64,000 nucleotides of DNA. Origin: Volvariella volvacea V23. Taxonomy: Eukaryota > Basidiomycota > Agaricomycetes > Agaricales > Pluteaceae. A program made the position numbers and the translations under genes. Each line of letters opens with the position of its first letter. The stretch's first letter is position 1. Location of the stretch: NCBI GenBank assembly GCA_000349905.1, contig KB722749.1:398357-462356 (forward strand), read 5' to 3'. The notes below the pieces were generated by a model that worked only from the letters and a program-made list of their open reading frames with translations, did not search any database and had not been told where the DNA came from. Shown piece after piece: positions 24,007 to 34,162 of the stretch.

Positions 24007-25971
24007 CTAAACTGGATAAACTTGTACCTCCACTCTAACATCAGAATCAAATTCCAGCTCACCTCTAGAAACCAAATCTTCCGAAAAAATATCACAAACT
24101 TGCTGCTTCTCCTCGCCACGAATATGAATAGCATCAATCCTCGTAACAATATCTGGCGTCTTTCCTTCTTCCTCTGTCGGGGTGGGCAATAAACTATTTG
24201 TCGGGGAAGCGCTACTGGCCGCGCTCATAGGGATATCGATCGGTATGATCTTGGCGGTACGAGACAGTTCGGGACGATTCAACGCATTCTTCGGCTCCCT
24301 GGTTTCCGTGAAGCGAGGAAGCGCCAAGTCGAGCACGAGAGGAGCAGACATGGGACGGAACGAAGCGGGCGGATTGGCTGGGGACGACACTGGGGTGACT
24401 GCATACTGGGGCATGCGAGGCGTAGAAGTCATGAGCGGAGTTGGGGCGGCCTGGGTGCGCAATTCGTCGGGGCGTTTCGAAAGTTCCAATAAAACGGGGT
24501 CAATCTGCGATAAAAAGTCGGCTTTCGTATTCGTATCTTTGACGTATGCAGGGACGTTTCTGGCACTAGAGTCCGGAGACAAGCGAAGAGACTGGAGGGA
24601 TGGTGGGAGGCCTTCGTTGTCTTGATGACCGTCGGGGAGTTGAAGAGGCGGGAGGGTGTTTCTTCTTGTTCTATGCTGATCGGCGAATCTTGCAGTTGTA
24701 CGGTCCTGGAAAATAAGAGGAGCAACACTTGGAACTCTGGGGCGCCCACATTTCCTTCCCAAGGTACTGTCGGTGGTGGATGTAGGGTGAATCGGCTCAG
24801 ACTGGGTAGAGTGCGTTCGTTCCTTCAAGAATCCTGCACGAGCTGTAGTATAATCACTGTGATACTGCCAACCGTTAGGCATTCCCTGATAAAGAGAGAC
24901 CTCACGAGACATCCCATGGCTCATGGTTGTTTGAACACTGGCACCACTCGAGTGGGACTGAGCAGAAAATGCAGAAGACCTAGGAGAGCGAGAGAGGTAC
25001 CGGTCTAAAATGCTTGGAGGGTAACCTTGCTGCCCCTGACTGCCGCCGATATCGTTATCGAAAGAATCATTCGACCGCCAGGAATCTTCGTCAGCTTCTG
25101 GATTTTCGGCATCCTTTGCGGCTAACTCTTGAAGGTAATTGCGTAACTCTGGCAAAGAACCGCTATCGTCCTTGTCTAATTTCGGTGATTCGGGGTTTTG
25201 ACCGAGCTGGTACAGAGTCTTGAAATCGGAATGGCCGCATTTCTTCATGATGCATGTGGGACAGGCCTTGACGAATTGAGCGACCAACTCCTTCGGAACC
25301 CAGGCGTAATTCTTGCGAATAACGATACAGGTCTTGTCGCGTCCACCGTGGTTGGCTAGGGCATGACAGTGGCAGAGGATGTCGTAGAGTTGTTCCTGGA
25401 CAGCCACCTGGAGGTGATCTTGAAAGTGAAGGAGAATTTCCCGGGGAGGTCCTTGCGAGAAAGGTTTGCCTTGAAATTGAGGATCGTCCGTCCGGCCGAT
25501 TGTAAACATCTTGCGAACCCAGAACCGGAATTGAGGGGTCTCGACGTTGCCAGGGTTAGGTGTCGCTAAACCGAAGCCGGAGCCGCGACTGAAGGCTGGA
25601 ATAACCGGCGAAGCTGGAGTCGAGCTGCTATACGAAGGTGTGTCGGGCTGGTGGAGCGTATCCCAGATCCGGTCGAAGAGGGCTTGAGAAATAAGGGCCT
25701 TGGTTTGTCGCTTCGGAGTAAGACCATTGAGGTAAGCTGTTTCGAGTGCTTTATATTGCGCATAGGTTGGGAATCCAGGTTTGTTTTCCGGTGTTGGAAG
25801 TCGGGGCATACTTCGGTTTACTTCGTAGGGCATCGGCGAATAATCTTGCAAGATGGATTGCGTTGGGCTGCTGCACGGGCTGCTGCTTTCCGAACTTCTT
25901 GGGGATGTCGGTCCACGAGCGTAAGGCTTGTACTGAGGGGAAGGTCGCTGAGCATTGCGTGTGGGTGACAT
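24007..25971 (-). CDS. Integrase-type HHCC zinc-finger protein, 654 aa
   Basis: Single-exon gene. The core at residues about 198-245 matches the zinc-binding N-terminal domain of retroelement integrases (H2C2 type): HALANHGGRDKT, then NYAWVPKELVAQFVKACPTC. Candidate ligands are His203 (or His201), His208, Cys237 and Cys240; the 28-residue gap between His208 and Cys237 and the CxxC pair fit the family. There is no integrase catalytic core, reverse transcriptase or protease. Upstream lies a conserved-looking region, FPTYAQYKALETAYL through RFWVRKMFTIG (residues 67-160). Downstream is about 400 residues of Ser/Pro-rich disorder. ATG at 25971 is the first in frame. It looks like a host gene with an exapted or shared zinc finger, possibly a nuclear regulator. 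Function unknown. Confidence 0.75.
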   Translation of the reverse strand: MSPTRNAQRPSPQYKPYARGPTSPRSSESSSPCSSPTQSILQDYSPMPYEVNRSMPRLPTPENKPGFPTYAQYKALETAYLNGLTPKRQTKALISQALFDRIWDTLHQPDTPSYSSSTPASPVIPAFSRGSGFGLATPNPGNVETPQFRFWVRKMFTIGRTDDPQFQGKPFSQGPPREILLHFQDHLQVAVQEQLYDILCHCHALANHGGRDKTCIVIRKNYAWVPKELVAQFVKACPTCIMKKCGHSDFKTLYQLGQNPESPKLDKDDSGSLPELRNYLQELAAKDAENPEADEDSWRSNDSFDNDIGGSQGQQGYPPSILDRYLSRSPRSSAFSAQSHSSGASVQTTMSHGMSREVSLYQGMPNGWQYHSDYTTARAGFLKERTHSTQSEPIHPTSTTDSTLGRKCGRPRVPSVAPLIFQDRTTARFADQHRTRRNTLPPLQLPDGHQDNEGLPPSLQSLRLSPDSSARNVPAYVKDTNTKADFLSQIDPVLLELSKRPDELRTQAAPTPLMTSTPRMPQYAVTPVSSPANPPASFRPMSAPLVLDLALPRFTETREPKNALNRPELSRTAKIIPIDIPMSAASSASPTNSLLPTPTEEEGKTPDIVTRIDAIHIRGEEKQQVCDIFSEDLVSRGELEFDSDVRVEVQVYPV

Positions 25972-27221
25972 TCTTGTCTTGACAGAAATCGAGCGCTTCG
26001 GGCCTCTTGCTACCGATACTTGAGTATATGTCGCCTAGAATACGTCGACCAGAGATGCGCCAGGCAAAAAACTAGCAGGGAGAAGAGTAAGCCTCGATCT
26101 GAGCACAGGAAGGGTGTGGGGAGAGGAAATGTCGGGAGGAGGAGGGATGGGCGTTGCTCTGCAAGCGTCGGGTGGCTGAAATTGCCCCTTTTACATCTTA
26201 TCTTTATTGGTCACGTGGCTGACCAGGATGACCACCAGACGACAGCAGCTGAGCGATTTTGACCGTATCCAGTCCACTTCATCGATTGTGGGCGACGCAG
26301 TTGTAGGTCAAGCTAATGAATACCAATCAAATAGGCGAAAAAGTTCTTAGAAGTTTTAAGGGACTTACTACTTCTCCCAATCACCGGGAGGCTAACCTGG
26401 TACATTTAGCTAATAAACAACAGTAAGGGTGGCTGAGCTGAGCGTCTAGAACTTTGAAGCTCGAAGAACAGCAACAATACTTACGCAGAACTATACCACA
26501 TTTTTGGTGATTGGTTATTCCGGATACTGCGCTTACGCTTGATTATGCACCCTTCCACGTCAGTAGTGTTGAGTAGTGTCATTGCTGTAAAGAATATGAG
26601 TAGAGTGCCGTCATCTTGACGCGGTGTATAAATAATATATGCCATCCGCATCTGGTATGCCGTGCTACTAGATGTGCTAAAGGTCGCCTCCGAGAGTATT
26701 TGTCCAGACCTTGATTAACGATAGCGATGGGCTGCCAAAACCCAATGAAAGTGCAGGTTCCTGGACCCTGCACCACGTACCGTAGCCCATCTAGGCTAGC
26801 CAGTTGATCAATTAGCACGAGGCAGAGTTGTGGGCGGGCCTAACATTTTCGCGAAGATGACATATACGGATAAATCTGCGCTGGAATCGCAGGAAGCACA
26901 AGAGAGGTAGCTTTGTTTGATCCAAGAGTATGGAAAAACAGACGCATCAGACAAAATCACCACGTCTTCCAAAATCTCCCTCATATCCTTTATCAGCAAC
27001 AAGCTGTTCAACACCGCCAGCACTGAATTGGAATGAGCTATATACAGGGAATAAATTAAATAATGAAGCAATTCTAATGCGAGGCGGGAATAAGCCACAG
27101 CTGATGCTACATGGCTTTACAGTAAAGAAGGAAGAGTACATTTATCCGTCCTAAGATTCCTGAATCCATAAAAGGCTAACCAAAGCGAAACGCGGGTCCT
27201 TCCAAGTACACTACAGCTCTC
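25972..27221. other. Intergenic
   Basis: 1.25 kb between the start of the zinc-finger gene and the stop of the GPI-protein gene, both on the minus strand. The part next to 25972 would be promoter. No gene or repeat recognised; short frames here have no family match. Confidence 0.45.
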
Positions 27222-27616
27222 TTAAAGCAAAGCGGCAACCAGGCCAAACGCAGCTCCCGCAGCCAAGCCGTTAGCACGAACATTCGAGGCACCACTCGGA
27301 GGAGACGGAGTAGGTACCACAGTCGGAATGGATGACGTCCTGGATACCGATGTCTCAGGTACGCTCGAGGTCATGGTGGGGCTGATTTCTGAAGTTGCAG
27401 AAGAGATCTCGGAGGAGATGGAGGAGATCGCAGATGTAAGCTCAGAGGTAGGCAAGGAGATGCTAGTAGTCAATACCCATTAGTACGTACTTGGGTGGGT
27501 GCAATGAATACGAGGACACGTTACCTTGGAATTGATATTGATATCTGAGCCCCCACATAGTTGACAGCTTGAGCTGCGAGAAGGACGGAGAGAGCAGTAG
27601 TAACTGCGAATTTCAT
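27222..27616 (-). CDS. Small GPI-anchored Ser/Thr-rich cell-surface protein, 110 aa
   Basis: Two exons, 27525-27616 and 27222-27462, with a 62-nt intron; splice phase 2 restores a Ser codon. The N-terminus MKFAVTTALSVLLAAQAVNY is a clear signal peptide. The middle, about 60 residues, is almost entirely Ser/Thr/Pro/Val and likely O-mannosylated. The C-terminus has a small-residue site followed by a hydrophobic end, NVRANGLAAGAAFGLVAALL, the pattern of a GPI-attachment signal. Such short proteins are common on fungal walls and have no assigned activity. Confidence 0.72.
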
Positions 27617-27660
27617 GTCGGAGAGAAAGTTACTAGTTCAAGATACTCGCAACAGCTCAA

Positions 27661-27668
27661 TTTATATA
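27661..27668 (-). promoter_or_regulatory. TATA box of the GPI-protein gene
   Basis: TATATAAA on the minus strand, 45-52 nt upstream of the ATG at 27616. The spacing is plausible for a short-leader, strongly transcribed cell-wall gene. Confidence 0.45.
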
Positions 27669-28364
27669 CCTTTCGTACTCGGCCTAAATTCCGTTGTCTC
27701 ACCTGGAGAGGACAGCATTTCGTAGTCATTTCGACGTCATGGTTGGATTCCCCCTCTCCTCGACTTTGTTGGATAGCAGTGGAGTTGGTGGAGAACGATA
27801 AAGGAGGGCGGAATGGAGCCTCCGTGCGCAGTTACATAGCCCATCGCTTTGCTGTACATCCGAAACATATCCCTCGGGGGTGCGGCATAAACGCTGTGGA
27901 TATAGGAAAAAGAACAATTTTGTCAAGATCGTCACTGGGTTGGAACCACTTCTGTCGACTAGTGGACGCAGAATGGTATTGTATAAAGCTGAGAAGGAAG
28001 TTGCAATTGAATGCACCATGTTGGTTTGCGTAATTTGGCTTCCCCGTTACAATCCTCTCCAGAGAGGCATCACCCGTATCGGGGCCATAGGGGTTGCATA
28101 GCATGGCGCTAAAATTAGTAGGTTACTGCGGAGGGCGCCGTGTCAAAGCCCTTCGCGTTGCAGCAAGAAGACAAAAAGGGTAGAATCCAATGCGAAAAAA
28201 AGATAATATGGGATATTCATCACGAGACTAAGTCCAAATTAGAAATAAGAGCATCAAAGGCGATAAAAACGACATTCCAAGGTCCACAGCTACGATAGAC
28301 GTATTCAGAGAAAGTCTCGGCGTTTGGAGTCTGGCGTACCTACTCAACCAGCACTCATGGGTAT
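27669..28364. other. Intergenic
   Basis: Spacer between the GPI-protein promoter and the LCL3 stop, both on the minus strand. Frames on both strands at 27569-28104 show no domain. Nothing else seen. Confidence 0.45.
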
Positions 28365-29630
28365 TCACCAAGTAAGCCTGCGGCGTATCCAGCTCTTCTT
28401 GGCAGGAGGGTCGAGCTTTTCCAAAATATCAGGATCAACCTGCTCTACAGACTGACCCTGTGAATGACGACGTTTATACTCTGCAGGAGTCTCAATCTTT
28501 GTCCCCTTCTTCCACATTCCAACTCGGGCTTTTCTATTAAACGAAACGATGCTCAGTGTCAGTCATTGTTGATGCTGGGAGGGGTGATCGTACTTTGCCA
28601 TCGCTTCAGCTTCGAGGTAGCGTTCTTTACCTTCTGGGCCATATTCTGCACCGGTCTGACGACGATAGGTGAATAAGATAGCGAATATATGCGCGAGAAC
28701 ACGCATTACCAGATCATAAAAAACTCCGTGTCCCTTTTCTAGTATTTCCAACGCAAGGTTGTGACCGGAAAACAACAGAGCAGGAACAAAACGACGGGGA
28801 ACTATCACATTCGCGACCTAAGGCAAGTAAGGGATTGATAGGTTCAATGCGACAAGATATAAAGCCCACCACGCGGTTGTACTGATCTCTGCGGAGTAGC
28901 TCACAATAAACCACTGGATTCAAGATGCGATTTTGGAGCCAATCGCGGCTCTCGGTACTATGAGGCTGATTTTCCCTGCCAAAATAGCCAATCTAGTAAT
29001 GCAATCAACAGTGATTCATTCGGTAGGCAGAAGAGGATAAACCTCTGGTGCGTCAACACCCGCAATACGGATACTAATACAATTGGAACCGATTCCTGCA
29101 TGTTTATTTCAGAAATTCACAAAAGATGGAGATGAGAGATTGTATGCCAGACCTCTCTTATTCTGTGGAGTGGTTCTAAACTTCAAAGGCCATCTCCACC
29201 CTATGGCAGGCGTATGGAATAGCTGGAACCCATCGCCATCTTTGACACTATTTCCTTATTCAAATGTCAATCCCCCGCCCGCAGATAAGAACAAGAAAGT
29301 GGTTAGAAGGAATGCGAACGGGAAGATTCACCTCAACACCACCCCACGAACCCTAGTCCGTTTCTTCATCATATCGGAATTCACAAACGTTGCATTCTTA
29401 ATCCGCAGTCCGTAACGCCTGTATACCATCATCACTATGATCGTTAATGCAGAGCCAAATAGAGCCGCTCTTTCTGGCGGCGCTTGTTTGAACTCATGTT
29501 GTAGTTGGTGTATTAGCGCTTCTGATGGGCTTGGGTTTTCTTTTTTGGCTTCTGGTTTTACAGGCTTTTGGGCCTTTGGTTGTGACGGTGAGGAGGCCGG
29601 CCAATAAGACCAAGGGTTGAAAGAAACCAC
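28365..29630 (-). CDS. LCL3: LCL3-type membrane-anchored staphylococcal-nuclease-like endonuclease
   Basis: SNase-fold nuclease anchored by one N-terminal transmembrane helix (AALFGSALTIIVMMVYRR). At least five exons. Blocks in order: basic N-terminus and helix; SVKDGDGFQLFHTP (about 29170-29260 on the minus strand); GWRWPLKFRTTPQNKR; NCISIRIAGVDAPE; FGRENQPHSTESRDWLQNRI; CELLRRDQYNRV; VIVPRRFVPALLF; TGAEYGPEGKERYLEAEAMA; and a basic tail ending WIRRRLTW before TGA at 28365-28367. The Asp/Arg/Glu-bearing SNase segments are all present. No in-frame ATG was found before the helix: the frame is open upstream to a stop near 29724 but shows only GTG/TTG codons, so the start is either in an unseen 5' exon or at a non-AUG codon. 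The start given is approximate. Confidence 0.8.
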
Positions 29631-29765
29631 ACACGTACGATGTGGAGAAAAGACGCCACTCGGCGTCTGCCAATGGAGATAAACGCAGGATGCGATGTGG
29701 CCAACTTTCCCACGGCTGGATTGGGGTTATTCGGAAAAAGTTATCAGATAACGGCAACAACAACC
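29631..29765. promoter_or_regulatory. Shared divergent promoter LCL3 / TAH18
   Basis: About 135 bp separate the first recognisable codons of the two head-to-head genes, so their promoters must overlap. No TATA box is evident in either direction. If LCL3 has a further 5' exon it would lie here or overlap the TAH18 coding start. Confidence 0.4.
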
Positions 29766-32162
29766 ATGAGCTCCGAATCGCCAGAACGCCGCGCTAACGG
29801 TTCATCAACTCTCCTTCCAAGAAGCCTTCTCATATTATATGCCACGGAAACGGGGACGGCGCAGGATGTGGCAGACCAAGTCGCTCGACAGTGTAGACGG
29901 ATAGCGTATAAACCCCAGGTTATGAGTATAGACGCGTATTCACTCGTAACTTTGTGTCTTTTTGCTTGTCATTTACACGCGCTAACGGGGATGTAGCCTG
30001 AACTAATTAACGAAGACTTTGTTGTGTTCATCGTTTCGACGACTGGTTCGGGGGCGGAACCACGGTCAATGACTACGTTCTGGAATATGCTCCTGCGCTC
30101 TGACCTTCCTCCTGACCTATTTGAGGACCTACCATTTGCCGTGTTCGCTCTAGGAGATACCGCTTACGAGAAGTTCTGCTGGCCTGGAAAGAAACTTTCG
30201 CGTCGCATGCAAAGCTTGGGGGNNNNNNNNNNNNNNNNNNNNNNNNNNNNNNNNNNNNNNNNNNNNNNNNNNNNNNNNNNNNNNNNNNNNNNNNNNNNNN
30301 NNNNNNNNNNNNNNNNNNNNNNCTATTGAGATTTGCGAGCGTGGAGAGGGAGATGACCAACACATGCTGGGGTAAGCCTTTCTTCCTTATAGCAACCTGA
30401 CTGGATACACTCGTGTCTTAGGGTAGATGGGGCGCTGCAACCTTGGATGGAAACGCTTTTGAAGACCCTATTAGCACTCAACCCTCTGCCAGACGGGTTT
30501 GAAATGATACCAGAAACCCAGATCCCTCCATCACGCGTCACAATACGTCCAGCGACACAACAAGAGGAAACGGAGTCTTTAGACCCATTGCTGGATGACT
30601 CGGCGTACCATACTGGCGTAGTCAAGCAAAACCAGCGGATTAGCGCGAATGATTGGAACCAGGATGTTCGGCATTTCGAGTTTGAATTCGAGGACGACAT
30701 CCAGTGCGTTTATTCCTTGGAAACCAGGATAACCTATACTGAAGCGCATTAGATACTCCCCTGGAGATGTGGCTATAATACACCCTATCGCATCATCACT
30801 GGACGTCGAAGGATTCCTAACAACTATGGGCTGGGGAAATATTGCGGATGAATTCTTGTTAGTGGAGCAGACTATGAAGGGTATGTAGTGGTTGACACAA
30901 AACTGCCCATCATTGACAATTTGCTGGGAACAGACCAGACACTACCGGACCACCTCCCACGAGTGGCGTCCCTGCGAACACTATTCACTCGTTATCTTGA
31001 CTTCAATGCCGTTCCAAGACGGACATTCTTTCAATACCTTCGCTGGTTTACAACGGACGACTTGGAGAGGGAAAAGCTAGACGAGTTCCTTTCTTTAGAG
31101 GGTGCTGTAAGTCTACTGACTCATGCTTTCACCAAGGGAGCTTATGTCACTTTCCAGGATGAATTATATGAGTATTGCCATAGAGTTAGAAGAACAATTA
31201 AAGAAGTGCTAGACGAATTCCGCCATGTTAAGATACCCAAGGATTATATTTTCGATGTCTTTCCTCCCCTTCGCCCACGCGAGTTTTCGATATCCAGTTC
31301 CGTCAAGGTCAGTCCTCGTGACTAAGATATTCAATTCACTGTATTATAACGCAAATCTAGAAATACCCTCGCCAAGTCCATCTATGCGTCGCAATCGTTA
31401 AATATAAAACCAAGCTCAAGGTACCAAGGAGAGGCATTTGTACGACTTATATGGCTGCTCTTCAGCCAGGTATGCATCTCACTGCTATCACTATGCTCTT
31501 TCCTGACCAATGTCTAGGAGACACTCTAAGAATTGGTTTAAGGAAAGGCTTCATACAGTCGCCAACTAATCCTAAAACACCTATAATATGCATCGGTCCA
31601 GGCACAGGGGTTGCACCTATGAGATCCTTAATCGAAGAACGCGTGCACTATGACTCACTAGGTACATGCAAGCCCGAATCACACGCACCAAATGTGTAGA
31701 ACTAACTATTAAACCCCGTACATAGATAATACCCTCTACTTTGGTTGCAGGTCAGCCGATAAAGACCAACATTACGGAAAGGAATGGACTCAGTTAGCTG
31801 ACAAGGGCCAGCTGGTATACCGTACAGCATTTTCAAGGGACGGACCAGAAGGTGTAAGAAGAACTTATGTTCAACACCTTATTGAAGAAGATGCGGAACG
31901 TATATGGGAGCTCGTGGAGGAGAAGAAGGCGTATATCTATATTTCTGGGTGGGTTTCTTATATTTGGTTTTATTGCCTGACCAAGAAGATAATCAACTGA
32001 GTTGATAACGTATTCAGATCATCGAACAAGATGCCAGCTGCAGTGAAGGGTGCTATAGCATATGCTATTGAGAAGTATGGGAAGCGGAGTCAAGAGGAGG
32101 CGAAGAAGTATGTCGAAAGGTTGGTGCGTGACGGACGTATCATCGAAGAGTGTTGGAGTTAG
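29766..32162 (+). CDS. TAH18: NADPH-dependent diflavin oxidoreductase (TAH18/NDOR1), interrupted by assembly gap
   Basis: Transfers electrons from NADPH through FAD and FMN to Dre2/anamorsin in cytosolic Fe-S protein assembly. Multi-exon, with introns of about 50-70 nt. The flavodoxin domain is N-terminal: LILYATETGTAQDVADQVAR, FIVSTTGSGAEPRSM, FAVFALGDTAYEKFCWPGKK. The 100-N gap (30223-30322) falls in this domain. The reading resumes IEICERGEGDDQHMLG and continues with WMETLLKTLLALNP. The FAD-binding domain carries LRPREFSISSSVK and CTTYMAALQPG. The NADPH domain carries ICIGPGTGVAPMRSLIEERV, VYRTAFSRDG and KAYIYISG. It ends with VRDGRIIEECWS and a stop at 32160-32162, which is the usual aromatic-Ser tail of this family. 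No frameshift seen outside the gap. Confidence 0.9.
30223..30322. other. Assembly gap, 100 N
   Basis: Exactly 100 undetermined bases, the conventional size for a gap of unknown length. It removes part of the flavodoxin domain of TAH18. Confidence 0.99.
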
Positions 32163-32499
32163 ATCGACGGTTTTCACTTGACTGCTTCAAATCATAATCA
32201 TAGTAACTCGAAGAGCTATACGTATTCATGGAGTCATTTATCCTTAATTAGTTAATTTGGTTAGGATCTTGTTTACAGTCGTGTGTTGCGGACCGGAGGA
32301 TCTTTGTAGTCCTTACTAAATGTGTTCTGTTATCTCAATTCACAACAGGAGAGGGTGACTAATGCACTCAGGCGATAACATACCGCACTGTACATGCGGG
32401 TCATTTCTTTTTTTTTTTAGTTGAAGTGCAGACTCTCCAACCTATACATGAAAGTTTCTATAAGTGCTGGGATACTACCACTCTGCGGCCCTACAATCC
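32163..32499. other. Intergenic, convergent 3' ends
   Basis: 337 bp between the stops of TAH18 and the F-box gene, including a T homopolymer near 32407-32418. It probably holds both 3' UTRs and polyadenylation signals. Confidence 0.5.
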
Positions 32500-33753
32500 T
32501 CAGTGGTGAGGAGATGAGTCTACTAAACCACGGCAAAGAGTAATGACGAAACGCGCACATGGGTCAAGATAGGTATATCTCCTTGGTTTTGCTCTCTTCA
32601 TCACTTTACAAACTACTTCTACTTTAGTACAGTCTTTCCATTTTTCCAGGAGCGACGTATCGACAAACACATTTTGCAACTTGTCGAACTTTGGGTCGGT
32701 GAGTACGTCATCTAATCTCTCTATACTCCGCAGCGATCCAGCGTCCAGTAGGGGGTCACTGCGTACCCAGAAGTGCAGCTCCGTGAGATTGTTGTTCGTG
32801 GGAGTCTCCGACAAATGTGATACAATATCAGGGATTAGTGTCCTTCCAGCCTTGCGAATTTCGTGAAGGGGAAGCATGAGACATCTCAAACGCCCCAAAA
32901 CTTTCCGGTGGAGTAGAAGGGACCGTCCGCCGCTGGTGCTACCGGTGCTGTCCAGCACAGCGTCATCTGGTAGATACAGGATGGGTTATAGTAAGAAGAA
33001 TATGAAGACATCCAACTCACATCTAATGGGGCAAATTACCAGCACTTGGAGCGATGTACACATCTCAGTGAGTGGCTTGACGCATCCAGTCCAATCTCCT
33101 GCACTTGCCACGGTAATTATTAGCGTGGTCAGGCTACGCAGGCTGGCCAAAGACCTTGGGTCCTGCCACCAACGATGCACCGTGAGTATTCTGTCCGAAG
33201 CCATAGTCAAGGATTTGACGATGGGCAGTGCATCACCTAGCAGATCGAGATTTGTTCGTTCTGCGAAAGAAATTCCTGCCCCGTCAAGTGTTAAATGTCG
33301 AAGAGAGGTGCATTGGCGAACCATATGCGCAGGAATTTGAGCAAAAGTGTCGACGATAAGATGGGTAACTGATGGTTTGCAACAAGCGTGAACGAGCTGC
33401 ATGTCCTCGGGAAGGTCAGAAAAGGCGGATAGCACCACCCGCTTCAAGTGGACCAGCCGCTCGAGGATGCTAATGATGACAGGAACGCTGGTTCTATGCC
33501 TATAAACCACTAGGTACAAGGACTGTATGTATTTCATTTGTACTGGTATATCCTTGATGAACACTCTGAAGGGAATTTTGTCCAATATTTTTCCCTGAAT
33601 GGCGAGGTGATGAAAGAGGCGCCGTTGCGATGGCAGTGTGAAGGAACTGCAGACTAGGCTACAAGCCCGGAGGGTCATTTGGTCGCCCAGGAGGTAGCTA
33701 ATAATGAGATCAATGAGTTCAACAGGGATATCTGAGCCAGAAAGCTGAACCAT
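32500..33753 (-). CDS. F-box/leucine-rich protein, copy A (intact)
   Basis: Two exons, 33021-33753 and 32500-32966, with a 54-nt GTGAGT intron; 399 aa. The F-box is at the very start: SDIPVELIDLIISYLLGDQ, then TLRACSLVCSSFTLPSQRRL. It is followed by Leu-rich segments (SLYLVVYRHRT, LRHLTLDGAGISF, LASLRSLTTLIITVASAGDW) and a conserved block, TNNNLTELHFWVRSDPL, in exon 2. The frame extends upstream to 33846, but the ATG at 33753 directly precedes the F-box and is the likely start. A second, damaged copy lies at 42415-43662 on the other strand and shares the same intron position. Probably an SCF adaptor of a lineage-specific family; target unknown. Confidence 0.75.
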
Positions 33754-34162
33754 CGTATTTCTGGGCTGCTTCGGGTCGACGTCGTGGTGGATGGCGCGAC
33801 GTGTGACAGGGTGCTGAACGTGACAATGTTGTGACCACGTGGTCACGCTGTTTGATCACACCGACCACGAATCGCCCAAAACGCTCAACTCGTCAAGTAC
33901 ATAAATTAGCCGGCTATGGACGGACTAAAAGCTGCCAAGTTCGTTGCCCTTTCATTGCGTTCTCGTCCTAGCTCGTTGGCTCATCTATAACTTGCGACTG
34001 TCCCCGTAATGGCCACGCTCAAAATCCCTAATGCACAACTTGGATAACGCTGTATTGACCATTTGGTTTCGCTCAACGCTGGTTGCTGCCACTTCAATAT
34101 AATTGTGGTCTTCAACGACTCGTCAACTCCGTCTTTGTCACCTTGCCTCAACCGAACCTAGG
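33754..34162. other. Divergent promoter region, F-box copy A / BAF60
   Basis: About 400 bp. It must contain the promoters of both genes and the unplaced first exon of the BAF60 gene. Several ATGs occur (for example 34010 and 34031), but none gives a clean in-frame splice into the first recognised BAF60 exon. Confidence 0.45.

Noticed and set aside
29766..32162. Reading the diflavin reductase as a pseudogene because its frame is broken
   Set aside because: The breaks are ordinary introns plus the 100-N gap; all flavodoxin, FAD and NADPH motifs are intact.
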